Origin: Chitinophaga oryziterrae
GTDB taxonomy: Bacteria > Bacteroidota > Bacteroidia > Chitinophagales > Chitinophagaceae
DNA: 64,000 nucleotides
NCBI RefSeq assembly: GCF_009758125.1
Contig: NZ_WRXO01000002.1
Location: 1 to 64,000, forward strand
Reading direction: 5' to 3'
Shown here: piece by piece, positions 36,105 to 44,278 of the stretch
Numbering within the stretch: position 1 is the first letter of the stretch
Layout of the letters: each line of letters begins with the position of its first letter
Notes under the pieces: model-generated
Database searches by the model: none
What the model was told of the DNA's origin: nothing
What the model saw: only the letters and a program-made list of their open reading frames with translations
Translations under genes and position numbers: made by a program

Positions 36105-36183
36105 CTTCTTGTCTATTGACTGTTTATAATTAGATAGCTATCTAACGTTGAGGTTTAACAAATAGTCTATTTTAACATTTCAT

Positions 36184-36245
36184 ATATAGCGTTTCTTCGC
36201 TCATCCTTCGTTCGCGAACGTAGGATGGGTATATCTCTGCTATAT
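36184..36245. repeat. Nested palindrome between two minus-strand genes
   Basis: Outer arms ATATAGC (36184-36190) and GCTATAT (36239-36245) enclose a loopless inverted repeat with 13-nt arms (CATCCTTCGTTCG / CGAACGTAGGATG, 36202-36227, one T-T mismatch). It lies directly downstream of the GIY-YIG gene. It has no T run in the minus direction, so it is not a typical terminator. Confidence 0.6.
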
Positions 36246-36255
36246 CTATGTTAGT

Positions 36256-36912
36256 TTAGTACAGTTGATTCCTGAGAATTCTTTTGATCATCTGTATCGT
36301 AGTGCGGCTTATTTGTCCTTTATATCTTTCCAGGATAGTCGATTCGCTGATACCTTCTCCAAGGTCATTGACGATTTTCAGCCACTTGCTCAGGAATTCT
36401 GAGTTAGGGGTGCGGTATTTTAAGAGGCGTCTTACGGTTTCTATGACAGCTTTGGAGACTGTTCCTTCGTGCAGTTCAAATACTTCGTCCGTATTTAATC
36501 CCAGTTCAATATCCTGGGCAACACGGGAGTAGTCCTGTAAGTATTTTTCATTGGCTTCCATTACCTGGAGCAGCGGATTATCACTGTAATGAATCACGGC
36601 GTACTTCCTTGCCTGTTTATGCAGATTGGTTAATGCATAGTTGCGGGCAATATTATCACAGATGACGAGGTCGTCTTTATTGAGTTCGAACCATTCTCCC
36701 TTTACACGCTTATGCTGAAATATGATGTGCAGGCATTCTTCGAGGTCCGACATGTTGCTGGAGGCGTATTGCCTGATGACGCGGAACATAACGGGCAGGT
36801 GAGTATGATAGGAAGCGAGACGCTTTTGAAGATCCTGGGTTTTGCCGATCTTATAAAGGTTCTTTCCTGTATTAATGATGTACACACATTTTCCGATTGC
36901 TATTTGCTCCAT
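36256..36912 (-). CDS. GIY-YIG (T5orf172/MUG113-like) domain protein
   Basis: A 218-residue cytoplasmic protein. The N-terminal domain (about 8-85) has the features of T5orf172-type GIY-YIG nucleases: VYIINTGKNLYKIGKTQDLQ, with the Tyr and Lys-Ile-Gly-Lys-Thr signature, a conserved Arg in QKRLASY, Glu in DLEECLH, and GEWFEL at the domain end. The C-terminal half (about 140-218) contains two similar segments, DEVFELHEGTVSKAVIETVR and STILERYKGQISRTTIQMIK, that look like a duplicated DNA-binding helical unit. It is divergent from the McrB-like gene. A role in DNA cleavage or defence is inferred from the domain and neighbourhood. Confidence 0.83.
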   Translation of the reverse strand: MEQIAIGKCVYIINTGKNLYKIGKTQDLQKRLASYHTHLPVMFRVIRQYASSNMSDLEECLHIIFQHKRVKGEWFELNKDDLVICDNIARNYALTNLHKQARKYAVIHYSDNPLLQVMEANEKYLQDYSRVAQDIELGLNTDEVFELHEGTVSKAVIETVRRLLKYRTPNSEFLSKWLKIVNDLGEGISESTILERYKGQISRTTIQMIKRILRNQLY

Positions 36913-37104
36913 AATTTTTCAGGGGGATGCCAATCGTATCCAAGGTTAATATATGCAAATGTGGATAAAAATTTTAAGAAAATGATGATTTGAGGTTAAA
37001 AAGGTTGATTAATGATCACTGATGGAGGTAATGTTTTCATTCTGATAGCAATATTTTTATATTGATAGTTTTATGTTCGTATCGTATTGATAATCAAATT
37101 ATTA

Positions 37105-37137
37105 TTTGTTTTTTAGCGCCCTAAAGCCTTAAATTTG
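37105..37137 (+). promoter_or_regulatory. Promoter of the McrB-like operon
   Basis: The -7 box TAAATTTG (37130-37137, TAnnTTTG) has TTG at 37106-37108, a 21-bp spacer. The predicted start near 37143 leaves a leader of about 14 nt before the ATG at 37157. Confidence 0.65.
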
Positions 37138-37156
37138 ATTTAAACGACCTCGAAAA

Positions 37157-38881
37157 ATGGAAAACATACAGATATGCGAAATAAAGGGAGGGAAGAATAA
37201 GGATTATCCTCACATCCTATCTCGTGATGGAAAATATATATTCTCATGTTCAGATCGATTAGATGCTTATCATTCAGGTGCTAAGATCTTTTATGTATGT
37301 AAGTATCTGAGCAGAGCATTTTTTACAGAGGTAATGGGAGAGGAGATTTATACCAAATACAATTTTCATCTGGATGAATGGGTCTTTGAGTATGAAGAGC
37401 ATGAGTATATCGCCAGGAAAGATGATGTTTTACAGGTAATGTATGTGATGAGTGAAAGGAGTATTCCGCCTGACTGGGCATGGCGGAGGCCAATAGGGAA
37501 TTCCAATGGTTATCCAATATGGAATACCCAGATAGACCATCCTCAGTTGAGACTGGAAAAAGTGAGGGACCTGCAACTGATATTCAAAAAGGGGCCTGCC
37601 TTTGAACTTTTAGAGTACTGTAGTAAGGCATTGCTTGAGTTGCCCGAGATAATGGTACCCAATGCCAAAGCATTGCATACTTCTTTAGGAGGGATGCCAT
37701 TGACTTTATATGGAAAACCTCGTGATGTAATTATAGCTCAACGTACGCCGCTGCAAAATCTCATGGAGGAGGTTAAAGATAAATACAGACAGATTTTAAT
37801 GGCTGTTAAAACAAAACCATTTGTGTTGCTTGCAGGAATAAGTGGAATAGGGAAATCAAGCCTGGTGCGTACACTCGCTTACAAAACATGTAATGAAAAG
37901 GAATTACAATATTCTGACAGGCCGGGCAATTTTGAACTGATAAAGGTAAAGCCCGACTGGTATGATTCTTCCGAACTAATAGGCTATACCACACAAAAGG
38001 GCGGTATGATCAGATATAACATTACAGCTTTTATCCGCTTTATTATAAAGGCATGGCGCTACAAACAAGTACCCTTTTGGTTATGCCTGGATGAAATGAA
38101 CCTGGCCAGAGTGGAACAGTATTTTGCAGAATTCCTGAGTATTATTGAAACCAGGCGTTTTCATGAGGAACAAATGTATTCGGATGCCTTTATCAGCAGA
38201 GAAGATATATTGTTATATAGTAACGAAGACCCCTCTTTCTGGTTGAACCTGGGATTAGAAAATGAAGTGGCATTACAGCAACAATTTCTTTCACTGGGGA
38301 TTACTATGCCACCTAATCTTATCGTGATGGGTACTGTCAATATGGATGAAACAACACATTCTTTTAGTCGTAAGGTCCTGGACAGGGCTATGACGATTGA
38401 GATGAATAAGGTAGATCTGAATAAAGGACTTGGCTTGCCTGAGAATGACTGGGAATATCCTGATGTCTATATCAGCGCTGAGGATCTGCTGGGACAGCCC
38501 CAGGACGTAAATATGGTGTATAATGACAACCCTGATATAGGCAGGAAGGTCATAAAAGAATTAGAAGAAATAAATGAGGCGTTAATTAATTCCCCTTTCA
38601 TGTTTGCCTACCGTGTAAGAGACGAGATGCTGATTTATTGCACATATAATGCATCATTACAACCACCCAACATAACCTCAAAAAAGTGGCTGTTCACTTG
38701 CCTGGATGAAATGATTATGATGAAAATACTATCCAGGATTGAAGGCAATGAAAAAAAATGCGGCAGCATTATTAATGGGTTATTAGAGAAGATCGGCACT
38801 AAGTTTCCGGAGAGTCATAAAAAACTCTTACAGATGCAATTCCGATTAAATAATAATGGTTACACGTCATTCTGGAACTAA
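37157..38881 (+). CDS. McrB-like AAA+ ATPase/GTPase
   Basis: A 574-residue AAA+ motor resembling McrB, the nucleotide-driven translocating subunit of McrBC-type modification-dependent restriction. The N-terminal about 190 residues form an unrecognised domain that may read the target. The AAA+ core has Walker A AGISGIGKSS (about 227), the McrB-family VKPDWYDSSELIGYTT, Walker B LCLDEMNLARVEQYFAEFLS (about 312) and the sensor GTVNMDETTHSFSRKVLDRA (about 391). In McrBC the family signature is MNxxDR-like, and NMDE with LDRA fits it. It is followed by the DUF2357 gene with one base between stop and start. I infer an anti-phage or anti-plasmid role. Confidence 0.85.
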   Translation: MENIQICEIKGGKNKDYPHILSRDGKYIFSCSDRLDAYHSGAKIFYVCKYLSRAFFTEVMGEEIYTKYNFHLDEWVFEYEEHEYIARKDDVLQVMYVMSERSIPPDWAWRRPIGNSNGYPIWNTQIDHPQLRLEKVRDLQLIFKKGPAFELLEYCSKALLELPEIMVPNAKALHTSLGGMPLTLYGKPRDVIIAQRTPLQNLMEEVKDKYRQILMAVKTKPFVLLAGISGIGKSSLVRTLAYKTCNEKELQYSDRPGNFELIKVKPDWYDSSELIGYTTQKGGMIRYNITAFIRFIIKAWRYKQVPFWLCLDEMNLARVEQYFAEFLSIIETRRFHEEQMYSDAFISREDILLYSNEDPSFWLNLGLENEVALQQQFLSLGITMPPNLIVMGTVNMDETTHSFSRKVLDRAMTIEMNKVDLNKGLGLPENDWEYPDVYISAEDLLGQPQDVNMVYNDNPDIGRKVIKELEEINEALINSPFMFAYRVRDEMLIYCTYNASLQPPNITSKKWLFTCLDEMIMMKILSRIEGNEKKCGSIINGLLEKIGTKFPESHKKLLQMQFRLNNNGYTSFWN

Positions 38882-38882
38882 T

Positions 38883-41144
38883 ATGGAGATAATAATTATC
38901 AGACACGCAGATTTTTTGGTCCGGATCTTTGCTGCATATGAGGAAGCAGAAAGTTCTTTCTACGAAACATTTATTAAAATAAAAGAAAGGGATAGGGAAG
39001 AATATTTTACGACAGAATATCTGTTTTCAGACATGTCTTTGCTGGAAGAATTCTATATATGGAACCCGGAGACAGAAAGTTTGAAAAAGGAGACAATCAC
39101 ATCTGTTAAACAGCCCGTCTTTTTTGAAAACAGGCTATATAAGGTAAAAATTGAATTCCTGGGGGATATAATATCAATTCCCCGGGTCTACTCTAAAAAC
39201 AAACAAGTTACAAGGGAATTTACAGTAATGGAAACTGTGAATGGTACTTATCAACTTGACGGAAACCTCCGGTATCAGCAGGATGTTGGATTTTTTGATC
39301 TGAGGATCAGTTATGACAGAGGAACTATTCCTAAAACAATTGTTTTCAGGTTTGAAGTGTTTTCTGTAAGAATGCCGTTGAAAAAACATTTCCCATTGAT
39401 GATACATGATATTGAAGTTGTTTATCCCCGGCTGGTACTGGATTATATGAAAATCACCTATCATAATGCCGACAGTGTGCCAGGAACTTACAGTGATATG
39501 TTGTGGTGGATTTTCTTTGACAACGTCTATCAAAATATTCTTCGCAGTTTCGATTTTATTCTTAATCGCCCATATACCAAAAATGAAAGAATAGAGAGAA
39601 TCAAAAGAGAAATACGTATAGAAAATGCCACGAACGTGCTTCAGGGGAAGATTGACAAGTTTACGGGAGATCCTAATAAACACTTTGTTTTGGCCGGTAA
39701 TAAATCTCTGAACGATAATTATGAAAACAGGGTAGTGAAATTTATTCTGAAAGATATTATCGGTAAGTATGAACGGGTAAATAAACGGGTGAAAGCTCAT
39801 GAGGTCTGTAAACGAATGACGAATGAATACAGGGCGCAGCTTGATTATGCTTATAAAGCATTAGGCTGGATCCCGGAGCAACCTCTTTTCCAGATAGTTC
39901 GCGATATAGAAAATATTGACAAGATTACTTATGTACTGGCAAATAAGGACGGGTATGAAAGTCTGATTGAAGACTGGGGCAAATTAAAGAAAGGATATAG
40001 GTTGTTTGAAGGACTGTATGAAATAGAACTGAAAAATATAGATTATTTATACCGGCTATGGTGTTTTCTTGAGATGGTAGAATTAGTTAAATCATTGGGA
40101 GGTAAAAAGGTCAAAGTAATAAAGCTGCCTGAAACAACGCGCGATCAATTCATTTTATCAGCGGACAATGATATGAGTTCAAAGATCGTCTTGGAATTTG
40201 GTAATGGAAATGTAGTAGAACTATATCAGGAATTATTATTCGATAGCAAATTTGATAAAAATGATTCTGGGGTAGGAAGAGGAACTGTGCGTCCGGATAT
40301 CGTGCTAAGAGTAAGGAAGAAAGATCTTCCAGACAATTTATATCTCACTTATCTTTTCAATGTTAGATACAGGGTGGTCAAATCGGATGATATTAATCTG
40401 CCAGATCTTCCCTACGAAGGCGATATGGACCGTCTGCACACGTTCCGGAATGTTATCTATCATAGAGAAAAGGGTAAAAACAAACTGAGCAGGGAAGTAA
40501 TGGGAGCATACCTGTTATATCCCGGGCAAGGTACTCTTGTACAAATAGAGAATCTGAACAGTCAAATGCCACCTGATATCTGCGGTATTCCATTTTGTCC
40601 CGGACAGGATCTGACTAATGCGTTGTTAAAAAACCGTATTTCGTATATCATCAACACCGAGGCCGTAAAATTACTGAGGGAATCTCATCCACAGAAGGGG
40701 AAAGCGTATCGGAGAGAAGAAACATTTGTTTTTATTCCGTTTATAAAAGAAGAAGATTTCGTGCGGGTCCATTATCTGCAAAGTGCGGAAATGCCATTGT
40801 TTGATTATAAATCATTTCTTCCTGCCCTGGGAGAAGGAACACTTCGTTATTTCGCTCATTATGTTGAAGGGAAAGGGATTAAATACGTTTATGAGATTGT
40901 AAGTCATTACTGGAAGGCCAGGAAAGATGTATATCCTCCTGATCATGAATTATTCCGGGATGAGACGAGGAAATGTCTGGTATTAAAACTGGGCAATAAA
41001 AGAACATTGGATGAATATCTGCAGATCAAAGGGGTAGTGAGTAATATAAGATATACCAAAATGGAATATATTAACAATCCTGTAAATGGATTCATAAAAA
41101 CAATCACAGAAAGGGATACACTGTTAGGTGGGGAGAATTCATAA
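38883..41144 (+). CDS. DUF2357/McrC-like protein with altered nuclease motif
   Basis: A 753-residue partner of the McrB-like ATPase. The N-terminal half is a DUF2357-like region; the central/C-terminal part matches the PD-(D/E)xK nuclease seen in McrC/DUF2357 proteins: NDNYENRVVKFIL (candidate motif with Glu), VRPDIVLRV (Asp near 469), and GDMDRLHTFRNVI and AYLLYPGQGT after the core. Where the family normally has an Asp-x-Lys (DAKYR-type) catalytic strand, this protein reads FNVRYRV (about 491-497), so Asp is Asn and Lys is Arg. It may be catalytically inactive or have shifted chemistry. The frame is open to 38856; the ATG at 38883, one base after the ATPase stop, is preferred. Confidence 0.8.
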   Translation: MEIIIIRHADFLVRIFAAYEEAESSFYETFIKIKERDREEYFTTEYLFSDMSLLEEFYIWNPETESLKKETITSVKQPVFFENRLYKVKIEFLGDIISIPRVYSKNKQVTREFTVMETVNGTYQLDGNLRYQQDVGFFDLRISYDRGTIPKTIVFRFEVFSVRMPLKKHFPLMIHDIEVVYPRLVLDYMKITYHNADSVPGTYSDMLWWIFFDNVYQNILRSFDFILNRPYTKNERIERIKREIRIENATNVLQGKIDKFTGDPNKHFVLAGNKSLNDNYENRVVKFILKDIIGKYERVNKRVKAHEVCKRMTNEYRAQLDYAYKALGWIPEQPLFQIVRDIENIDKITYVLANKDGYESLIEDWGKLKKGYRLFEGLYEIELKNIDYLYRLWCFLEMVELVKSLGGKKVKVIKLPETTRDQFILSADNDMSSKIVLEFGNGNVVELYQELLFDSKFDKNDSGVGRGTVRPDIVLRVRKKDLPDNLYLTYLFNVRYRVVKSDDINLPDLPYEGDMDRLHTFRNVIYHREKGKNKLSREVMGAYLLYPGQGTLVQIENLNSQMPPDICGIPFCPGQDLTNALLKNRISYIINTEAVKLLRESHPQKGKAYRREETFVFIPFIKEEDFVRVHYLQSAEMPLFDYKSFLPALGEGTLRYFAHYVEGKGIKYVYEIVSHYWKARKDVYPPDHELFRDETRKCLVLKLGNKRTLDEYLQIKGVVSNIRYTKMEYINNPVNGFIKTITERDTLLGGENS

Positions 41145-41161
41145 ATTCTTAACTTAGGCCT

Positions 41162-42058
41162 ATGAACTACAGAATCCTGGGCAACTCTAACCTTGATATC
41201 AGCGAAATCGGCTTTGGATGTATGTCTTTAGGCGATAGCACCGCTGACAATATCTCCCTGGTGCATAAGGCACTGGACAAAGGCATCAATTTTTTTGATA
41301 CCGCAGACCTCTATCAGCATGGACAAAATGAAGCACAGCTTGGAAAAGCCCTGGAAGGTAGACGTGAAGATGCGATCATCGCCACTAAGGTGGGTAACCA
41401 GTGGAAAAGCGATGGCAGCGGATGGGTATGGAATACCAATAAGGACTATATTCTCAAAGCAGTAGAAGAAAGCCTGCGCAGATTGAAAACTGATTATATA
41501 GATCTTTACCAGTTGCATGGTGGTACTATGGAAGATCCTGTTGATGATATCATAGAAACCTTTGAACTGTTGCAGCAACAGGGTAAGATCAGGTATTATG
41601 GTATTTCCTCTATCAGGCCCAATGTGATCCGCGAATATGTGAAACGCTCCAATATTACAAGCGTAATGATGCAGTACAGCCTGCTGGACAGAAGACCTGA
41701 AGAAAGTATGCTGCCCTTACTGAATACCGAACATATAGGATTACTGGTGAGAGGCGCTATTGCTAAAGGATTACTGGCAGGGAAACCCGCTGAGCCATAC
41801 TTTAACTATAAAGAAGAAGAGATTCGAGCAGCGGCGAATACGGTGGCGAGTTTATCTGGTCCGGAACGGAGCTCCGCACAAACAGCGCTGAGGTTTGTAT
41901 TGGAGCAGCCAATGGTTAGCTCTGCGGTAGTGGGGATACGGACATTACCGCAGCTGGAAGAAGTGGCCGGTGTTTCTGACACACCTATGCTGACAGCTGC
42001 AGGTATACAGATGTTGAGAAATGCACTGGCGGTTAATTATTACGATCAGTACAGATAA
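41162..42058 (+). CDS. Aldo/keto reductase
   Basis: A 298-residue NAD(P)H-dependent oxidoreductase with the (beta/alpha)8 AKR fold. The catalytic tetrad can be read: Asp and Tyr in NFFDTADLYQHGQNE (about 45-55), Lys in AIIATKVGNQW (about 77) and His in DYIDLYQLHGGTME (about 117). The C-terminus has the cofactor segment ALRFVLEQPMVSSAVVGIRT. The substrate is unknown. It starts 17 bp after the DUF2357 gene but is unlikely to be functionally linked; no promoter was visible between. Confidence 0.92.
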   Translation: MNYRILGNSNLDISEIGFGCMSLGDSTADNISLVHKALDKGINFFDTADLYQHGQNEAQLGKALEGRREDAIIATKVGNQWKSDGSGWVWNTNKDYILKAVEESLRRLKTDYIDLYQLHGGTMEDPVDDIIETFELLQQQGKIRYYGISSIRPNVIREYVKRSNITSVMMQYSLLDRRPEESMLPLLNTEHIGLLVRGAIAKGLLAGKPAEPYFNYKEEEIRAAANTVASLSGPERSSAQTALRFVLEQPMVSSAVVGIRTLPQLEEVAGVSDTPMLTAAGIQMLRNALAVNYYDQYR

Positions 42059-42085
42059 ATTGCATTGGCAGGTTAAGATCTGCAT

Positions 42086-42134
42086 ATTAAAAAACTGGCG
42101 CAATCAGAAGAACGTTCTTCCGGTTGCGCCAGTT
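42086..42134 (-). terminator. Terminator of the S41 protease gene
   Basis: Stem AACTGGCGCAA / TTGCGCCAGTT (42093-42103, 42124-42134) with an inner palindrome GAAGAACGTTCTTC. The A run at 42089-42094 gives T on the minus strand. Placed between convergent genes. Confidence 0.8.
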
Positions 42135-42155
42135 GCATATAAGTAATAGGAACGA

Positions 42156-43724
42156 TCAGTTCTTTAAACGTTTACCCAGTCTGTAATCCACCATGCCATT
42201 GAAGCGTGGGGATGCAATAGAAGTAGGTATCGAAGCCCGCAGGTTAAGCGTACTCGCCGCAGCAATACGTGCAGCGGACCTCGCAAAGCTACCGTTGCTG
42301 ATATAGTTGAATATATATTCCAGGTTGTTGTCATTGGAATTACCCCATGGAACATTGATATAATCGTAAGCCTGCTGGTCGGGCGCTATACCGGAGTAAT
42401 AGCCGCCAACATGGTTGGCGTTTTGGGTAGCAAAGTTAATCGCGTATAAATCGGCCAGGTACTTCTCGGTATGTGTGCTGTCATACTTGTTGATCGTAAA
42501 GGTAATGAACCCTACAGGTTTACCATAAGTGCTATCACCCACCAGTTTCACACTCATATAAGGCTTCAGGTTATTCAGTGTTAATTCGCTGGCAGAAGCG
42601 GTGTTTTTGGATGTGATAAAGAAGACATTGCTTAATGCCAGGCCACCCGTGTTGGATGGGTAGTTGACACTGGCTTCCAGTCCGGCTTCATTCATATTGG
42701 CAGTCAGCTTGTCGTTATAGAGGTAGTAATACATTGCTTTGGAGGCCGCTGACGCAGGCGCGATAGCGCTGTCCAGGTATTCCGCTGTAGCAACGGACCC
42801 TCCACCATTATAACGAAGGTCCACAATCAGGTTGGTAACACCTTCTGATTTGAATTTCCCAAACAGGTTGTCGAGTATTGTTTTCGTATTGGTATAGGCA
42901 CCTTTTGTATTTATTGTGCTGGTGAAAGTATAGAATACAAAGTAGCCTGTTTTTTGCCCGCCAATAGTGTAGAGGGTATCAAATAACACAGGATTGATAT
43001 TGTAGGTACCGGCATTTACCGTGTAAGTGTTAACGGCTTTGGTGTATCCTTTCGTCACCTTTAGGGTAACAGAGGAGGAATTGTAGATTGCGTTCACCAC
43101 CTTGGTAGTATGAGCACCGGTAGAACCGTCGTAGGAGATAGCGGTATCCCCGTTGATAGCTGTGATTTCATCACCACGGGTGAGCCCCTGTAAGCCTGCC
43201 GGGGAGTTTTTATCTGCGTAGAGGATATAGAGGTATGTTTTGTTACCATCTGAAGCGTAGCTCACTTCCATCCCTAAGCTGCCGGTAGCGCTTATTTTCT
43301 TGTTCACCTCAGAAACACCGTCTTGCAGGGCGCTGGAAAGAGAACCGGTACGGTCCAGGAAGCTGTACCTGTCCAGAGCGGTGGTGCCTGTTCCTTTAGA
43401 GTATGTTTTCATCACTTCCAGCAAGGCGTCTGCGGTAGCGTATGTGCTGTTTACAGGGTCAAGGGTAGGTACCTGTGAATACCAGTAGTAGGTAGGCAGC
43501 GACGTGGTGGTACTGCGGCCGCCGTCTACATAAGATACCTGCATGGTGTGATACATGAGGTATTTCAGAGAATCTTCATCTGTAACCGCGGTAGTGGTGG
43601 TCCCTGTACCACCGGTTGTATCTGTCCCGGATTTGCTATCCTTACGGCAGGATACAAACACACTGCTGCAAAAAGTGCTGATAAGCACTACCCTTAAAGC
43701 GACTGAGGTAAAAGATCTATTCAT
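42156..43724 (-). CDS. S41-family (tail-specific) peptidase, lipoprotein
   Basis: A 522-residue C-terminal-processing-type protease. The N-terminal signal ends in a lipobox, VFVSC, with Cys near residue 26, so it is probably anchored to a membrane in the periplasm. A Gly/Thr-rich linker is followed by a PDZ domain (about 150-240; GLQGLTRGDEITAINGD). The S41 catalytic domain shows DLRYNGGGSV and FITSKNTASASELTLNNLKP (nucleophile Ser near 377), with Lys about 25 residues on in STYGKPVG. The substrate is unknown. It is monocistronic, with a terminator at 42086-42134. Confidence 0.92.
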   Translation of the reverse strand: MNRSFTSVALRVVLISTFCSSVFVSCRKDSKSGTDTTGGTGTTTTAVTDEDSLKYLMYHTMQVSYVDGGRSTTTSLPTYYWYSQVPTLDPVNSTYATADALLEVMKTYSKGTGTTALDRYSFLDRTGSLSSALQDGVSEVNKKISATGSLGMEVSYASDGNKTYLYILYADKNSPAGLQGLTRGDEITAINGDTAISYDGSTGAHTTKVVNAIYNSSSVTLKVTKGYTKAVNTYTVNAGTYNINPVLFDTLYTIGGQKTGYFVFYTFTSTINTKGAYTNTKTILDNLFGKFKSEGVTNLIVDLRYNGGGSVATAEYLDSAIAPASAASKAMYYYLYNDKLTANMNEAGLEASVNYPSNTGGLALSNVFFITSKNTASASELTLNNLKPYMSVKLVGDSTYGKPVGFITFTINKYDSTHTEKYLADLYAINFATQNANHVGGYYSGIAPDQQAYDYINVPWGNSNDNNLEYIFNYISNGSFARSAARIAAASTLNLRASIPTSIASPRFNGMVDYRLGKRLKN

Positions 43725-44278
43725 GATAAAATTTTAAAAACATGGAGGATTGGGGTTTACTGAACTTAGGAAGAATGTTTGCTCTACATAATAAATGTAC
43801 GATACAATGCTTGTTTTGTATTCATTCCGTTAAATACTCACTAATAAAAAACGTATCAATCACTCTTTATCAACTCTATACAAACTAACGACAGAATATG
43901 TATGCTCAGTATAAAAAAAAGCGTATACTGATTTTTAATCGGTGAATGACTATAATCGATCGATTTAAGTCTTGTCAGGGAACATCGGGTGGGGAGACTG
44001 GTCCTCTTTTCACGATCTGATGTTATATGCCTTTTCCTGATCCGGTACCCTATTTCCCCGCTCTTTAACAATTGGACTCCCTTTACCCTGATAAGGTTTA
44101 GTCCGTTACCTGTGAAAACACATATTATTTAAAATTATCGGGCATATGCTAAAACAATTTAGCCTTGCTGCTGGCGACGATGTAGCATTTAGGCCGTTTA
44201 TAAAATAAACCGTATTTTTTCGCCTGAAAAGCTATTTTTACAGACTTTATACATGCTAAAATTCCAGAAGATCTCAAC
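43725..44278. other. Intergenic region between divergent genes
   Basis: About 550 bp without a supported gene. I see a few small hairpins (for example GCTAAA-ACAA-TTTAGC at about 44148-44163, and an imperfect repeat GGACT...AGTCC around 44072-44102), but no recognised riboswitch or promoter box. A 71-codon minus-strand frame (43856-44071) is not protein-like. Confidence 0.45.

Noticed and set aside
43856..44071. 71-codon minus-strand open frame
   Set aside because: Basic, low-complexity translation without a family, inside a divergent promoter region.
44040..44110. Possible TPP-like riboswitch (ACCCTGATAAGG region)
   Set aside because: Only a short resemblance; the thi-box core and the second conserved strand are missing, and no thiamine gene is adjacent.
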